Below are positions 16,940 through 24,833 of a DNA stretch of 64,000 nucleotides, in pieces. Each line of letters starts with the position of its first letter. The first letter of the stretch is position 1. Both the position numbers and the translations under genes were made by a program. Under the pieces are notes generated by a model, which saw only the letters and a program-made list of their open reading frames with translations, had not been told where the DNA came from and did not search any database. The DNA comes from Amycolatopsis acidiphila (GTDB lineage: Bacteria; Actinomycetota; Actinomycetes; Mycobacteriales; Pseudonocardiaceae): contig NZ_CP090063.1 in the NCBI RefSeq assembly GCF_021391495.1, positions 2,108,001 to 2,172,000 on the forward strand, in the 5' to 3' direction.

Positions 16940-18490
16940 TCAGCCGTCCGAGCGGCGCCGCCGGAGGGTGAACTTCTCGAAGACCGACAGCTCGCCGGAC
17001 GGCTTGTTCACGTTGTAGTACGTCACGTACATCGACGTCGTGTCGCCGGGGTGGCGGCCCGGGTCGACGGTGAACGCCGCGAAGCCGTACGGGTGCTCCT
17101 CGTCGCGCACCGCGCTCCAGACCGCCTGCTCCTTCACGTAGGTCGGCGTGCGCTTGCCGGTGCTCGGGTTCGCGGCGGCCGAGACCGCGGTGAGCACCTT
17201 CGCCGTGCCGTCCTGGAAGAAGCTCTGGTTGGTCGTCCCGGACACCCCGCCGCCGCCGAGCACCATGTGCACCGTGCCGTGCGTGGAGTCGATGACGTCG
17301 GTCTTCGCCGACGCCGGGTTCGGGGTGAGCGTCTCGCTGCCGGACACCACCCCGCGCACCGCCAGCGAGCGCTCGTAGTCGTGCTCGTGGCCGCACAGCA
17401 CGAGGTCCACGCCGTACCGGTCGAACAGCGGCCCGTACTTCTCGCGCAGGCCGAGGTCGGCGCCGTTCGCGTCCGAGGAGCTGATCATCACCTGGTGCAT
17501 CGCGACGACGACCCAGTCGACGTCGCGCGAGGCACGGGCGGCGCGCAGCTCACGCTCCAGCCAGGCCAGCTGGCGGCCCCCGGAGTAACCGCTGATGTAG
17601 ACGTCCCCGCCGTCCTGCAGGCAGTTGTCGTCATTCTGCAGCACGATCACGTGCACCGACCCGGCGGTGAACGAGTACCACAACCCCTGCAGCTCGGTGT
17701 CGGTCTCGGTGGAGGGCAGCTGGAAGTACGCCTGGTAGGCCGACAACCCGATCGGGCCGTTCGCGCGCTCGATCTCGTGGTTGCCCGCGGCGGGCATCCA
17801 CGGGCGGAACCGCGCCGAGCGGGTGTTGTTGGTGAAGAAGTTGTTCCAGGTGCGGACCCGGTCCACGTCCAGGTTGGCGTAGCAGAGGTCGCCGTTGAGC
17901 AGGTGGAACAGCGGGGCGACGGTCTCGATGCCCGTGACGATGTCCTTCGTGGCGGGTGTGGAGTTGGCGTCCAGCCCCACGGTGCCGTTCGCCGCCCAGG
18001 TGACCTGCGGCGCGGACTGGTCGCCGAAGCTGGTGAAGGTGAAGGGCATGCGTCCCGACGGCGCGGTGCGGAACGTGCCCGCGTCGGGGGTCGCGCCGTC
18101 GTGCTGCACCGCGTAGATGTAGTCGGTGCCGGGACGCAGCCTCTCCAGCTGCGCGTGGTGGATCCACACCGTGCGGCCCGAGGCCCCGTCGACGTAGGTG
18201 CGGGTGTCGGCCTGCACGGTGGCGCCGAAGCCGCCTTCGAGCGTGCCGTACACGACCCGCGGGCGGCGCACCGAGGCGTCGGTGACCCAGGACGCGACCA
18301 TCTGCCGCGCCGGGTCCTTGCCGAACGTCAGGTGCAGGCCCTGCACCGGGGTGGCCCCCGAACCCGTCGTCGGCGCGACGCCCGCGGCGCCGGCGACGTT
18401 CATGCCGAGCAGCGGTCCCGCCGCGGCTCCGGTGCCGGCCGCGCCGAGCAGTCCGAGTGCGTTGCGGCGGCTGACGGGGTGCTGGGACAT
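16940..18490 (-). CDS. Secreted purple acid phosphatase-like metallophosphoesterase
   Basis: A 516-residue exported phosphoesterase. A twin-arginine signal is evident (SRRNALGLLGAAG, then a hydrophobic stretch to about residue 37). An N-terminal fibronectin-like domain (residues 45-142) precedes the metallophosphatase domain. Metal ligands are Asp157 in SFGDQ, Asp201 and Tyr204 in NGDLCY, Asn237/His238 in GNHE, His in VVVAMHQ, and the GHEHDYERS block. The Tyr ligand and domain order are those of purple acid phosphatases, which release phosphate from organic esters outside the cell. A hairpin terminator follows the gene. Confidence 0.9.
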   Translation of the reverse strand: MSQHPVSRRNALGLLGAAGTGAAAGPLLGMNVAGAAGVAPTTGSGATPVQGLHLTFGKDPARQMVASWVTDASVRRPRVVYGTLEGGFGATVQADTRTYVDGASGRTVWIHHAQLERLRPGTDYIYAVQHDGATPDAGTFRTAPSGRMPFTFTSFGDQSAPQVTWAANGTVGLDANSTPATKDIVTGIETVAPLFHLLNGDLCYANLDVDRVRTWNNFFTNNTRSARFRPWMPAAGNHEIERANGPIGLSAYQAYFQLPSTETDTELQGLWYSFTAGSVHVIVLQNDDNCLQDGGDVYISGYSGGRQLAWLERELRAARASRDVDWVVVAMHQVMISSSDANGADLGLREKYGPLFDRYGVDLVLCGHEHDYERSLAVRGVVSGSETLTPNPASAKTDVIDSTHGTVHMVLGGGGVSGTTNQSFFQDGTAKVLTAVSAAANPSTGKRTPTYVKEQAVWSAVRDEEHPYGFAAFTVDPGRHPGDTTSMYVTYYNVNKPSGELSVFEKFTLRRRRSDG

Positions 18491-18602
18491 GAAGGCCTCC
18501 TCGGGGTCGAGGAGAACCTAGAAGCGGTGAACGACGCGGCGGTGAACTCGTCCTGTCGCGCGCGTGAAGCATTTTCCTTACGACACAAGGAAGAGGGATG
18601 AT

Positions 18603-18957
18603 TCAGGCCCAGGCGGTGATGGTCCTGCGGACCGGGCGCTGGTCGCCGTCGGTGGCGAACAGCTCGGGGGAGTGGCTGCGGATCCGCTCGACGTCGGAGA
18701 AGACCAGCCGCAGGTGCGCGCGCATCGCTTCGACGCTCTCGCCGAGGTTTCCCGCGGCGCAGCAGGGTGAACCAGAGCGCCCCGTCCGGGCCGGCGGTGA
18801 TCACTGATGGCCCGTCGCCGGCTTCGAACACGCGCACGTCGGCGCCCACCCGCGCGATCTGTCCGCTGTGGACCAGTGTGACCCACAGCGTGCCGCCGGG
18901 CCGGGTGGCGATTCCGTACGGGCCGGAGCCGGGCAGCTCGATCTCGTCGTAACGCAC
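18603..18957 (-). pseudogene. Chimeric relic: streptogramin B lyase (Vgb-like) N-terminus fused to GntR/FCD C-terminus
   Basis: From the ATG at 18957 the frame encodes about 65 residues of a Vgb/NHL-type beta-propeller (IELPGSGPYGIATRPGGTLW, then ITAGPDGALWFTL). At about 18760 the similarity changes. The DNA then encodes LRRGN, GESVEAMRAHLRLVF and SDVERIRSHSPELF, the C-terminal end of an FCD-type GntR regulator, ending in TGA at 18603. One extra base in GGGAAACC puts this second part in another frame. The simplest reading is a deletion that joined two same-strand genes, followed or accompanied by a frameshift. Neither half should be functional. Confidence 0.7.
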
Positions 18958-19163
18958 CCGGCAATCGTGCCAGACCCGGGTGGCCGACCACAGCGGTATT
19001 TCGTGCCGGCCTCACCCGTTCCGCGTGTGGTCCACAGTGGAGGGCAACAGCCGGAGCCGGAGTTCGGTGACGTCGGGTGGACGTTCGCCGAACTCTTACG
19101 ACTTCCTGACCGAACCCGCCGAGCGGGCGCCCCTGGGGTGGCACCGGTCCTAGCATCAGCCGC

Positions 19164-20408
19164 GTGACCAGCACCTCCTCCCTTCCGCCCGGCCTGCGGC
19201 GGATCCGGTTCCGCAGCCCGCTGCGCGGACCGTGGCTGACGTCGGTCTTCGGCGCCGTCCTGCTCGCCTGCCTGCCGTTGGTGATCATCACCGGACTGCT
19301 GGACTACGTTGCCTACGGCCCCGGCCAGGGCATCCCCGGTGCGGTCGGCTTGCTGCATCTGCCCGGCTTCGACTGGCCGACCCGGCCGTCCTGGCTGTTC
19401 CGCCTCACCCAGGGCCTGCACGTCGGGCTCGGCCTCCTGCTCGTGCCGGTGGTGCTCGCGAAGCTCTGGTCGGTCATCCCGAAACTGTTCGCCTGGCCGC
19501 CGGTCAAGTCCCTCGCCCAGATCCTCGAACGGGTCTCGCTCCTGCTGCTCGTCGGCAGCATCCTGTTCGAGATCGCGACCGGCCTGCTCAACATCCAGTA
19601 CGACTACGTCTTCGGCTTCAGCTTCTACACCGGGCACTACATCGGCGCCTGGGTGTTCATCGCGTCGTTCGTCGCGCACGTCTCGCTCAAGCTGCCGACC
19701 ATGGTCCGCGCCCTGCGTTCCCGGTCCCTGCGCAAGGAACTGGCGACCCCGCTCGCCGAGACCGTGCCCGAACCGCCCGACCAGTTCGGTCTCGTGGCGC
19801 CCGAGCCCGCGGCCCCGACCGTCAGCCGCCGCGGCGCGCTCGGGCTCGTCGGCGGCGGGGTGTTGCTGGTCGGCGTGCTGACCGCGGGTCAGACCATCGG
19901 CGGCCCGCTGCGGGACGCGGCCGTGCTCCTGCCGCGCGGCAGGCAGCCCGGCGAAGGGGCCAACCGCTATCCCATCAACCGCACCGCCGTCGCGGCCCGC
20001 GTCACCCAGCCCGGCGAGGAATGGCGGTTGGCGCTCAACGGGTCCCGCGAGTTCAGCCGGGCCGACCTGCTCGCCCTGCCACAGCACACCGCGCGGCTGC
20101 CGATCGCGTGCGTCGAGGGCTGGTCGACCGTGCAGACCTGGACGGGCGTGCGCCTGCGCGATCTGGCGGCGATGGCGGGCGTGCCCGGCCCGGCATCGGC
20201 GTTCGTCGACTCGGCTGACCCGGGACCGTTCGGGCGGGCGATGTTGACCGGCGACCAAGCCACCGATCCGGACGCGTTGCTGGCATTGCGGGTCAACGGT
20301 GCCGAGCTGAGCCTCGACCACGGCTTTCCCGCCCGGGTCATCGTGCCCGCGCTGCCCGGTGTGCACTGCACGAAGTGGGTCCGCTCGATCGAATTCCGGA
20401 GGGCGTGA
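19164..20408 (+). CDS. Molybdopterin-dependent oxidoreductase with N-terminal cytochrome b561-like membrane domain
   Basis: A 414-residue two-part protein. Residues 25-185 carry four hydrophobic helices with His residues in QGLHVGLG, YTGHYIGA and VAHVSLK, suggesting a haem-b membrane domain. A further helix at about 220-245 begins with SRRGALGLVGGG. The C-terminal 160 residues form a sulfite-oxidase/YedY-like Moco domain, with the likely molybdenum-ligating Cys in PIACVEGWS and an ending HCTKWVRSIEF. It probably moves electrons between an extracytoplasmic Moco centre and the quinone pool; the substrate is unknown. The next gene starts inside its stop codon (TGATG). Confidence 0.85.
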   Translation: MTSTSSLPPGLRRIRFRSPLRGPWLTSVFGAVLLACLPLVIITGLLDYVAYGPGQGIPGAVGLLHLPGFDWPTRPSWLFRLTQGLHVGLGLLLVPVVLAKLWSVIPKLFAWPPVKSLAQILERVSLLLLVGSILFEIATGLLNIQYDYVFGFSFYTGHYIGAWVFIASFVAHVSLKLPTMVRALRSRSLRKELATPLAETVPEPPDQFGLVAPEPAAPTVSRRGALGLVGGGVLLVGVLTAGQTIGGPLRDAAVLLPRGRQPGEGANRYPINRTAVAARVTQPGEEWRLALNGSREFSRADLLALPQHTARLPIACVEGWSTVQTWTGVRLRDLAAMAGVPGPASAFVDSADPGPFGRAMLTGDQATDPDALLALRVNGAELSLDHGFPARVIVPALPGVHCTKWVRSIEFRRA

Positions 20409-20839
20409 TGAACCGCTTCGCCGACCTGTACGGCGCTCGTCTCACACATCTGGTCCTGCTGCTCGCCAGCCTCGCCCTCGCCGCGTACGCCGGTTCGTTC
20501 CTGCTGGGCGATCCCGCGCTGCTGACGATGCTCGTCTGGTTCGTCGGCGCGGCGGTCCTGCACGACCTCGTGCTCTTCCCGCTGTACTCGCTGGCCGACC
20601 GCGCGCTGGTCAGCCGCCTGCCGAGGCTGGTCAACCACATCCGGATACCGTTGCTGGGCGCGGGGCTGACGTTCGTGCTGTTCCTGCCGGGCATCATCCG
20701 CCAGGGCGAGCTGACCCACCTGGCCGCGACCGGGCTGACGCAGGAGCCCTACCTCGCCCGGTGGCTGTGGCTCGTGCTCGGGATGTTCGCCGTGTCCGCG
20801 GTGGTCTACGGAATCCGGTTGCTGGTCAGGAAAGCCTGA
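20408..20839 (+). CDS. Small four-helix membrane protein coupled to the Moco oxidoreductase
   Basis: A 143-residue integral membrane protein with about four hydrophobic segments (LVLLLASLALAAYAGSF, LLTMLVWFVGAAVLHDL, IPLLGAGLTFVLFLPGI, WLWLVLGMFAVSAVVYG). I do not recognise a named family. The ATG at 20408 shares one base with the stop of the Moco gene, so the two are translationally coupled and probably form one membrane complex. The last 14 bases overlap the convergent ferredoxin-reductase gene. Confidence 0.75.
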   Translation: MNRFADLYGARLTHLVLLLASLALAAYAGSFLLGDPALLTMLVWFVGAAVLHDLVLFPLYSLADRALVSRLPRLVNHIRIPLLGAGLTFVLFLPGIIRQGELTHLAATGLTQEPYLARWLWLVLGMFAVSAVVYGIRLLVRKA

Positions 20840-22334
20840 GCCCGGCCCTGGCGCGGCGGGACCGCCGGGCGCGCCGGGGCAGTTTTCCCGCGATGACGTC
20901 GTCGAGCAGGGTGGTGACCGTCTCCCGGGCGCACTCCCTGTTGGTCCCGATGCCGCCGGACGGCCCGCGTTTGATCCAGCCGACGACATACGTGCCCGGC
21001 CGGTCCGCCACCCGGCCGGCCGAGTTCGGGATGGTGCCGGTGTCCTCGTCGAAGGGCAGGCCGGGCAGTGGCGTGCCGCGGTAGCCCACCGCGCGCACGA
21101 CCTGCCCGGTCGCGATCTCCGTCGCCCCGGCCGCTCCGGTGACCCGGAGCCCGCGCACCTCGCTGTCGCCGAGGACTTCGGCCGGGGCGGAGTGGAACCG
21201 GAACACGATGCGCCTGCGTCCGTCCGGCCGCGGTGGCGCGCACCAGTCGACCGTTTCCCGGCGGATACCTTGTAGCAGGGCCGCTTTCTCGCCGGGGCCG
21301 GCCGCGTCGATGGTCTCGGTGACACGCGCATCGTGCGCGTCGACGACCAGTTCGACGTCCTCCTGCCCGATCAGCGCGAGCAGCTCCGGCCTGGTGCAGG
21401 CGGCCGCGTCCGGGCCGCGGCGGCCGAGCAGTACGACCTCGCGCACCTTGCTCGATTCCAGGCGCGCCAGCGCTTCCGGTGAGATCGACGTGCCTGCCAG
21501 CGTGCGCGGGTCGGCGGTCAGGATCCGCGCCACGTCCAGCGCGACGTTGCCGTTGCCCACCACCACGACCCGCTCGGCCGACAGGTCGATCTCACCGGCG
21601 GCCACGTCCGGATGGCCGTTGTACCACGCGACCACCTTGGTGGCGGGCACGCTGCCGGCGAGGTCCTCACCGGGAATGCCGAGGCCGCGGGCCGACGAGG
21701 CGCCGACGGCGTAGATCACCGCGTCGTGCCGGGCCGCCAGCTCCTCGACGGTGACGTCCCGGCCCACCTCGACCCCGAGGCGCAGCCGCAGCCGCGGATG
21801 GTGGTGGAAGCGGGCGAAGACCTCGCCGATCTTCTTCGTCGACGGGTGGTCCGGCGCGACGCCGTACCGCACGAGTCCGCCCGCGACGGGCAGCCGGTCG
21901 ATCAAGGTGACGCGGGAACTGGTGTGCAGCAACAGGTCCTCGACCGCGTACATCCCCGCCGGGCCGGTGCCCACCACCGCGACGTCGAGGGCCGGGAAGT
22001 CGCTCGGGATGGTGCGGGAGAACACCGGCTGGCCCCAGGCGTGGAAGTTCGGCGAGGCGGCGTCGAAGACGTCGACCGCGCGGTCGGTGTAGTAGTCGGC
22101 GTTGATCCCCGCGTAAGCCTGGAGCGGGCCGGTGAGCAGGTCCACGGGGAAGATCGCGTCGACCGGGCACGCGTCGGCGCAGGCCCCGCAGTCGATGCAG
22201 GTGCGCGGGTCGACGTAGAGCATCTCCGTGCTGCCGAAGTCGGGCTCGTCCGGCGTCGGGTGGATGCAGTTGACCGGGCACACCGCGACACACGACGCGT
22301 CGTTGCAGCAGGTCTGGGTGATCGCGAACGCCAT
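20826..22334 (-). CDS. Ferredoxin-fused ferredoxin-NADP reductase (FprB-like)
   Basis: A 502-residue flavoprotein. Residues 1-62 are a two-cluster ferredoxin (Cys in CCNDASCVAVCPVNC and CIDCGACADACPVDA). The remaining chain is an adrenodoxin-reductase-type FAD/NADPH enzyme with the FAD motif VVGTGPAGMYA, the LPVAGGLVRYGVAPDH block, the NADPH motif VVGNGNVALDVAR, and the C-terminal GWIKRGPSGGIGTNR. It carries electrons from NADPH to ferredoxins or directly to an oxygenase. It lies three bases after the AurF-like gene on the same strand, so it is probably that enzyme's electron donor. Confidence 0.92.
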   Translation of the reverse strand: MAFAITQTCCNDASCVAVCPVNCIHPTPDEPDFGSTEMLYVDPRTCIDCGACADACPVDAIFPVDLLTGPLQAYAGINADYYTDRAVDVFDAASPNFHAWGQPVFSRTIPSDFPALDVAVVGTGPAGMYAVEDLLLHTSSRVTLIDRLPVAGGLVRYGVAPDHPSTKKIGEVFARFHHHPRLRLRLGVEVGRDVTVEELAARHDAVIYAVGASSARGLGIPGEDLAGSVPATKVVAWYNGHPDVAAGEIDLSAERVVVVGNGNVALDVARILTADPRTLAGTSISPEALARLESSKVREVVLLGRRGPDAAACTRPELLALIGQEDVELVVDAHDARVTETIDAAGPGEKAALLQGIRRETVDWCAPPRPDGRRRIVFRFHSAPAEVLGDSEVRGLRVTGAAGATEIATGQVVRAVGYRGTPLPGLPFDEDTGTIPNSAGRVADRPGTYVVGWIKRGPSGGIGTNRECARETVTTLLDDVIAGKLPRRARRSRRARAGLRLS

Positions 22335-22337
22335 GGC

Positions 22338-23255
22338 TCAGATCAGGTTCGCACGCTTGTAGAACCAGGTCGACGCCTTGGTGAGCAGCCCGGCGGAGTT
22401 GAGGAACTCCATCAGCCCGGCGCAGCTCGAGCGCAGCATCGACTTGTGGTGCTCGTTCGCCCTGGCCTCGCGGATGGCGCGCTTGGCGTCGAGCCCCGCG
22501 TTGGCGTAGACGTCCTGGTTCACCATGCTGCTGACGATGACGTACGCGGCGACCGAGACGACGAACGCGTTGTAGTGGCGGCGCAGCAGGCCCGCGCCCT
22601 TGAGCCGCTCGCGGGTCTCGTCGCGGGCGAACTTCATGTGCCGCGACTCCTCGACGACGTGGATGTTGTTGATCGTGCGCACGAACGGGACGACGCGCTC
22701 GTCACGCATCCAGTCGCGCTGCATCACGTCGAGGACCTCCTCGGCGACGAGGATCGCCGCGTAGGCGGCCTCGCCGGTGGCGGTCGTCTTGAAGAACCGG
22801 CCGAGCTCCACCGCGAGGCGGCGCGGGCGGTAGGCCGGGGCGCGCAGTTTCGCCGCGCCGCGGGCGAACATGATCGAGTGCCGGCACTCGTCGGCGATCT
22901 CGGTCAGCGCCCACTGGAACGCCGGGTCGGTCGGGTCCTTCGCGTAGAAGTCGCGCAGCATCATCTGCTGCAGGATCATCTCGAACCAGATCCCGGTGCT
23001 CGCGACCGACGCCGCCTCCTGGCGGGTCAGCTCGCGCTGCTGCCCGGGAGTCAGCTCGGCCCAGTAGGACGTGCCGTAGAGCGTGCTCCACTCCGGGCTC
23101 GCGCCGTGGTAGTTCGTGTCGAGCGGGGTCTCCCAGTCGACCTCGTGGACCGGGTCGTAGGACAAGGTCTCCGACGAGTCCAGCAACCGACGCGCGACTG
23201 ACTGGCGGTCGGGCTGGGACGCGTCCGCTTCGTGCTGGATGTCGACGCTGGTCAT
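22338..23255 (-). CDS. AurF-like diiron oxygenase
   Basis: A 305-residue ferritin-like diiron protein of the AurF family, whose founding member oxidises an aryl amine to a nitro group. Candidate iron ligands appear in order: Glu92 in IWFEMILQQ, ExxH at 123-126 in ADECRHS, Glu172/173 in AEEVLD, and ExxH at 203-206 in EESRHMKF. Length matches the family. The ATG is preceded by GGGAG. It forms a two-gene operon with the FprB-like reductase and has a palindromic operator in its promoter. The substrate is unknown; in many actinobacteria such genes are not in antibiotic clusters. Confidence 0.88.
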   Translation of the reverse strand: MTSVDIQHEADASQPDRQSVARRLLDSSETLSYDPVHEVDWETPLDTNYHGASPEWSTLYGTSYWAELTPGQQRELTRQEAASVASTGIWFEMILQQMMLRDFYAKDPTDPAFQWALTEIADECRHSIMFARGAAKLRAPAYRPRRLAVELGRFFKTTATGEAAYAAILVAEEVLDVMQRDWMRDERVVPFVRTINNIHVVEESRHMKFARDETRERLKGAGLLRRHYNAFVVSVAAYVIVSSMVNQDVYANAGLDAKRAIREARANEHHKSMLRSSCAGLMEFLNSAGLLTKASTWFYKRANLI

Positions 23256-23289
23256 GGCGAAGCTCCCTGGCGAGTTTGCCTGTTACCGG

Positions 23290-23317
23290 AATTTACAGTT
23301 ACCAACGGTAACACGAA
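23290..23317 (-). promoter_or_regulatory. Promoter with TetR-like palindrome for the AurF/FprB operon
   Basis: Reading leftward, TTCGTG (23317-23312), a 16-base spacer and TAAATT (23295-23290) make a plausible promoter 35 bases before the AurF start. The palindrome GTTACC-AAC-GGTAAC at 23298-23312 fills the spacer, the position expected for a repressor operator. Its form is like TetR-family sites, but no TetR gene is adjacent, so the regulator would be encoded elsewhere. Confidence 0.55.
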
Positions 23318-23398
23318 CTCGGCCGCGGGCACATCAGGCGCGGACGGGGAGTGTGGCGCAGGACACGCTCGGGCAAGGGGCCGGGTCCGGACACGGTC

Positions 23399-23827
23399 AT
23401 GGTCGCGCCGATCCTGCGCCTGCGGGCAGTATCGCGCTCCCGATGGGGCCATCGGCTGGGACGGCCGGCGCGACCCCCGGTTCCGGGGTCACCGCCGTCA
23501 CCCTCGCCGACCACGTGATCGGGGGGACCGACTACGTCCTCAAGGAGATCGCCATCGCGCCGGGCGGCAGCACCGGCTGGCACTGGCATCCCCGGCCGCG
23601 TCTACGGGGTGCTCCGTCAGGGCACGCTCACGCACAACATGTCCGACTGCTCGATCGACGGCGTCTACCAGGCGGGCCGGCACATCGTCGAGCCCAGCGG
23701 GTCCGGCCACGTGCACATCGGGCGCAACCTGGGCAGCACGCCGGTCGTGCTCGACGTGCTCTACGCCGACCCGGCGGGCAGCCCGCTCGCCGTCGACGCC
23801 CCGAACCCCGGATGCGCGTTCGAATGA
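23399..23827 (+). pseudogene. Frameshifted secreted cupin protein
   Basis: A cupin gene split over frames. The first main part encodes GSGVTAVTLADHVIGG, EIAIAPGGSTGWHWHP. At about 23592-23595 the frame must change, after which it encodes RVYGVLRQGTLTHNMSD, GSGHVHIGRNLGS and ends in GCAFE plus stop at 23827. The join falls in a CCCC run where CCC would restore HPGRVYG. The likely signal peptide also needs a frame change, from MVAPILRL (ATG at 23399) to IALPMGPSAGTAGA. The intact family binds metal through the cupin His residues. The upstream start is uncertain, and sequencing error in the homopolymer cannot be excluded. Confidence 0.6.
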
Positions 23828-23902
23828 CGCCGCGGGCGGCCCGATGGGCGTGGCGGGCACCGGTCCGGGCAGGTGCCGCTTGGAGTCCTTTGTGGACGAA
23901 CC

Positions 23903-24763
23903 TCAGGGTTTGCGGCCGACGCCCACCATGATGACCGACTCCTCCGGGGCGTCGAACTTGATCTCCGGCGAGTTCGGGCTGCTGTCCTCCGGATGCCACA
24001 ACGTCGTCCACGTGGTGCCCGGCTCGATGAGCTCGAAGTCGCCGAAGAGGGCGCGGATGTCCGCCTGCGAGCGCCAGTGCACGGGGTTCGCCGACGACTT
24101 GTACATCTCGTCGAGATCGACCAGGTTCTGGTACAGCGGCGCCGGCACGCCTTCGTCGGTGGTGTGCGAAAGCACGAGGTAGGACCCGCTGGGCAGCAGG
24201 TCCCGCAGCCGGGCGAGCGACTGCGGGCCGACGTCGGCACCCCGGTACAACTGCTGGAAGTGCAGGACCGCGACGAGCAGCAACGCGACCGGCTGGTCGA
24301 AGTCGATCACGCCGGTGCGGCCGACCGCTTCCCACAGGCGGTCGGGCTCGCGCAGGTCCGCCTGGATCGCCGCGTGCCGCGCCGGGTCGCCCTCGGTCTC
24401 CAGCAGGATCTTCGAGTGCGCGACGGCCACCGGCTCGTTGTCGATGTAGACGACCTTCGAATCGGGCGCCACGTCGTCGGCGACCTGGTGCGTGTTGCCC
24501 ATCGTCGGGATCCCGGCGCCGACGTCGATGAACTGCCGGACGCCGAGGCCGGCCAGATGCCGGACCGCGCGGTGCAGGAAGAGCCGGTTGGCCAGGGAGA
24601 TCGACCGCAGCAGGGGGAACCGCTCGACCACCGCGGCGCCGAACTCGCGGTCGATGGCCCAGTTGGCGGTGCCGCCGAGCAGCCAGTCGTAGACCCGCGC
24701 CGCGGTCGGATGGTCGAGATCGATGCCCTCGGGGGCGACGGTGTTGGGTCCCCTGTCGCTCAC
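23903..24763 (-). CDS. SAM-dependent methyltransferase (DUF574 / Methyltransf_19 family)
   Basis: A 286-residue protein of the actinobacterial DUF574 methyltransferase family. It opens with the typical HPTAARVYDWLLGGTANWA, followed by SAM motif I in QFIDVGAGIPTMGNTH, motif II around VVYIDNEPVAVAH, and the LLLVAVLHF block. The end reads ESVIMVGVGRKP. These proteins are numerous in actinomycetes and their substrates are mostly unknown. It stands alone between the cupin relic and the phospholipase D-like gene. Confidence 0.92.
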   Translation of the reverse strand: MSDRGPNTVAPEGIDLDHPTAARVYDWLLGGTANWAIDREFGAAVVERFPLLRSISLANRLFLHRAVRHLAGLGVRQFIDVGAGIPTMGNTHQVADDVAPDSKVVYIDNEPVAVAHSKILLETEGDPARHAAIQADLREPDRLWEAVGRTGVIDFDQPVALLLVAVLHFQQLYRGADVGPQSLARLRDLLPSGSYLVLSHTTDEGVPAPLYQNLVDLDEMYKSSANPVHWRSQADIRALFGDFELIEPGTTWTTLWHPEDSSPNSPEIKFDAPEESVIMVGVGRKP

Positions 24764-24833
24764 TGTCTACATCCCTCCGCCGGGCCGTGGTGATTCTGTC
24801 CACCATCGTAAGGGAGGGCGGGACCCGTGCCTG

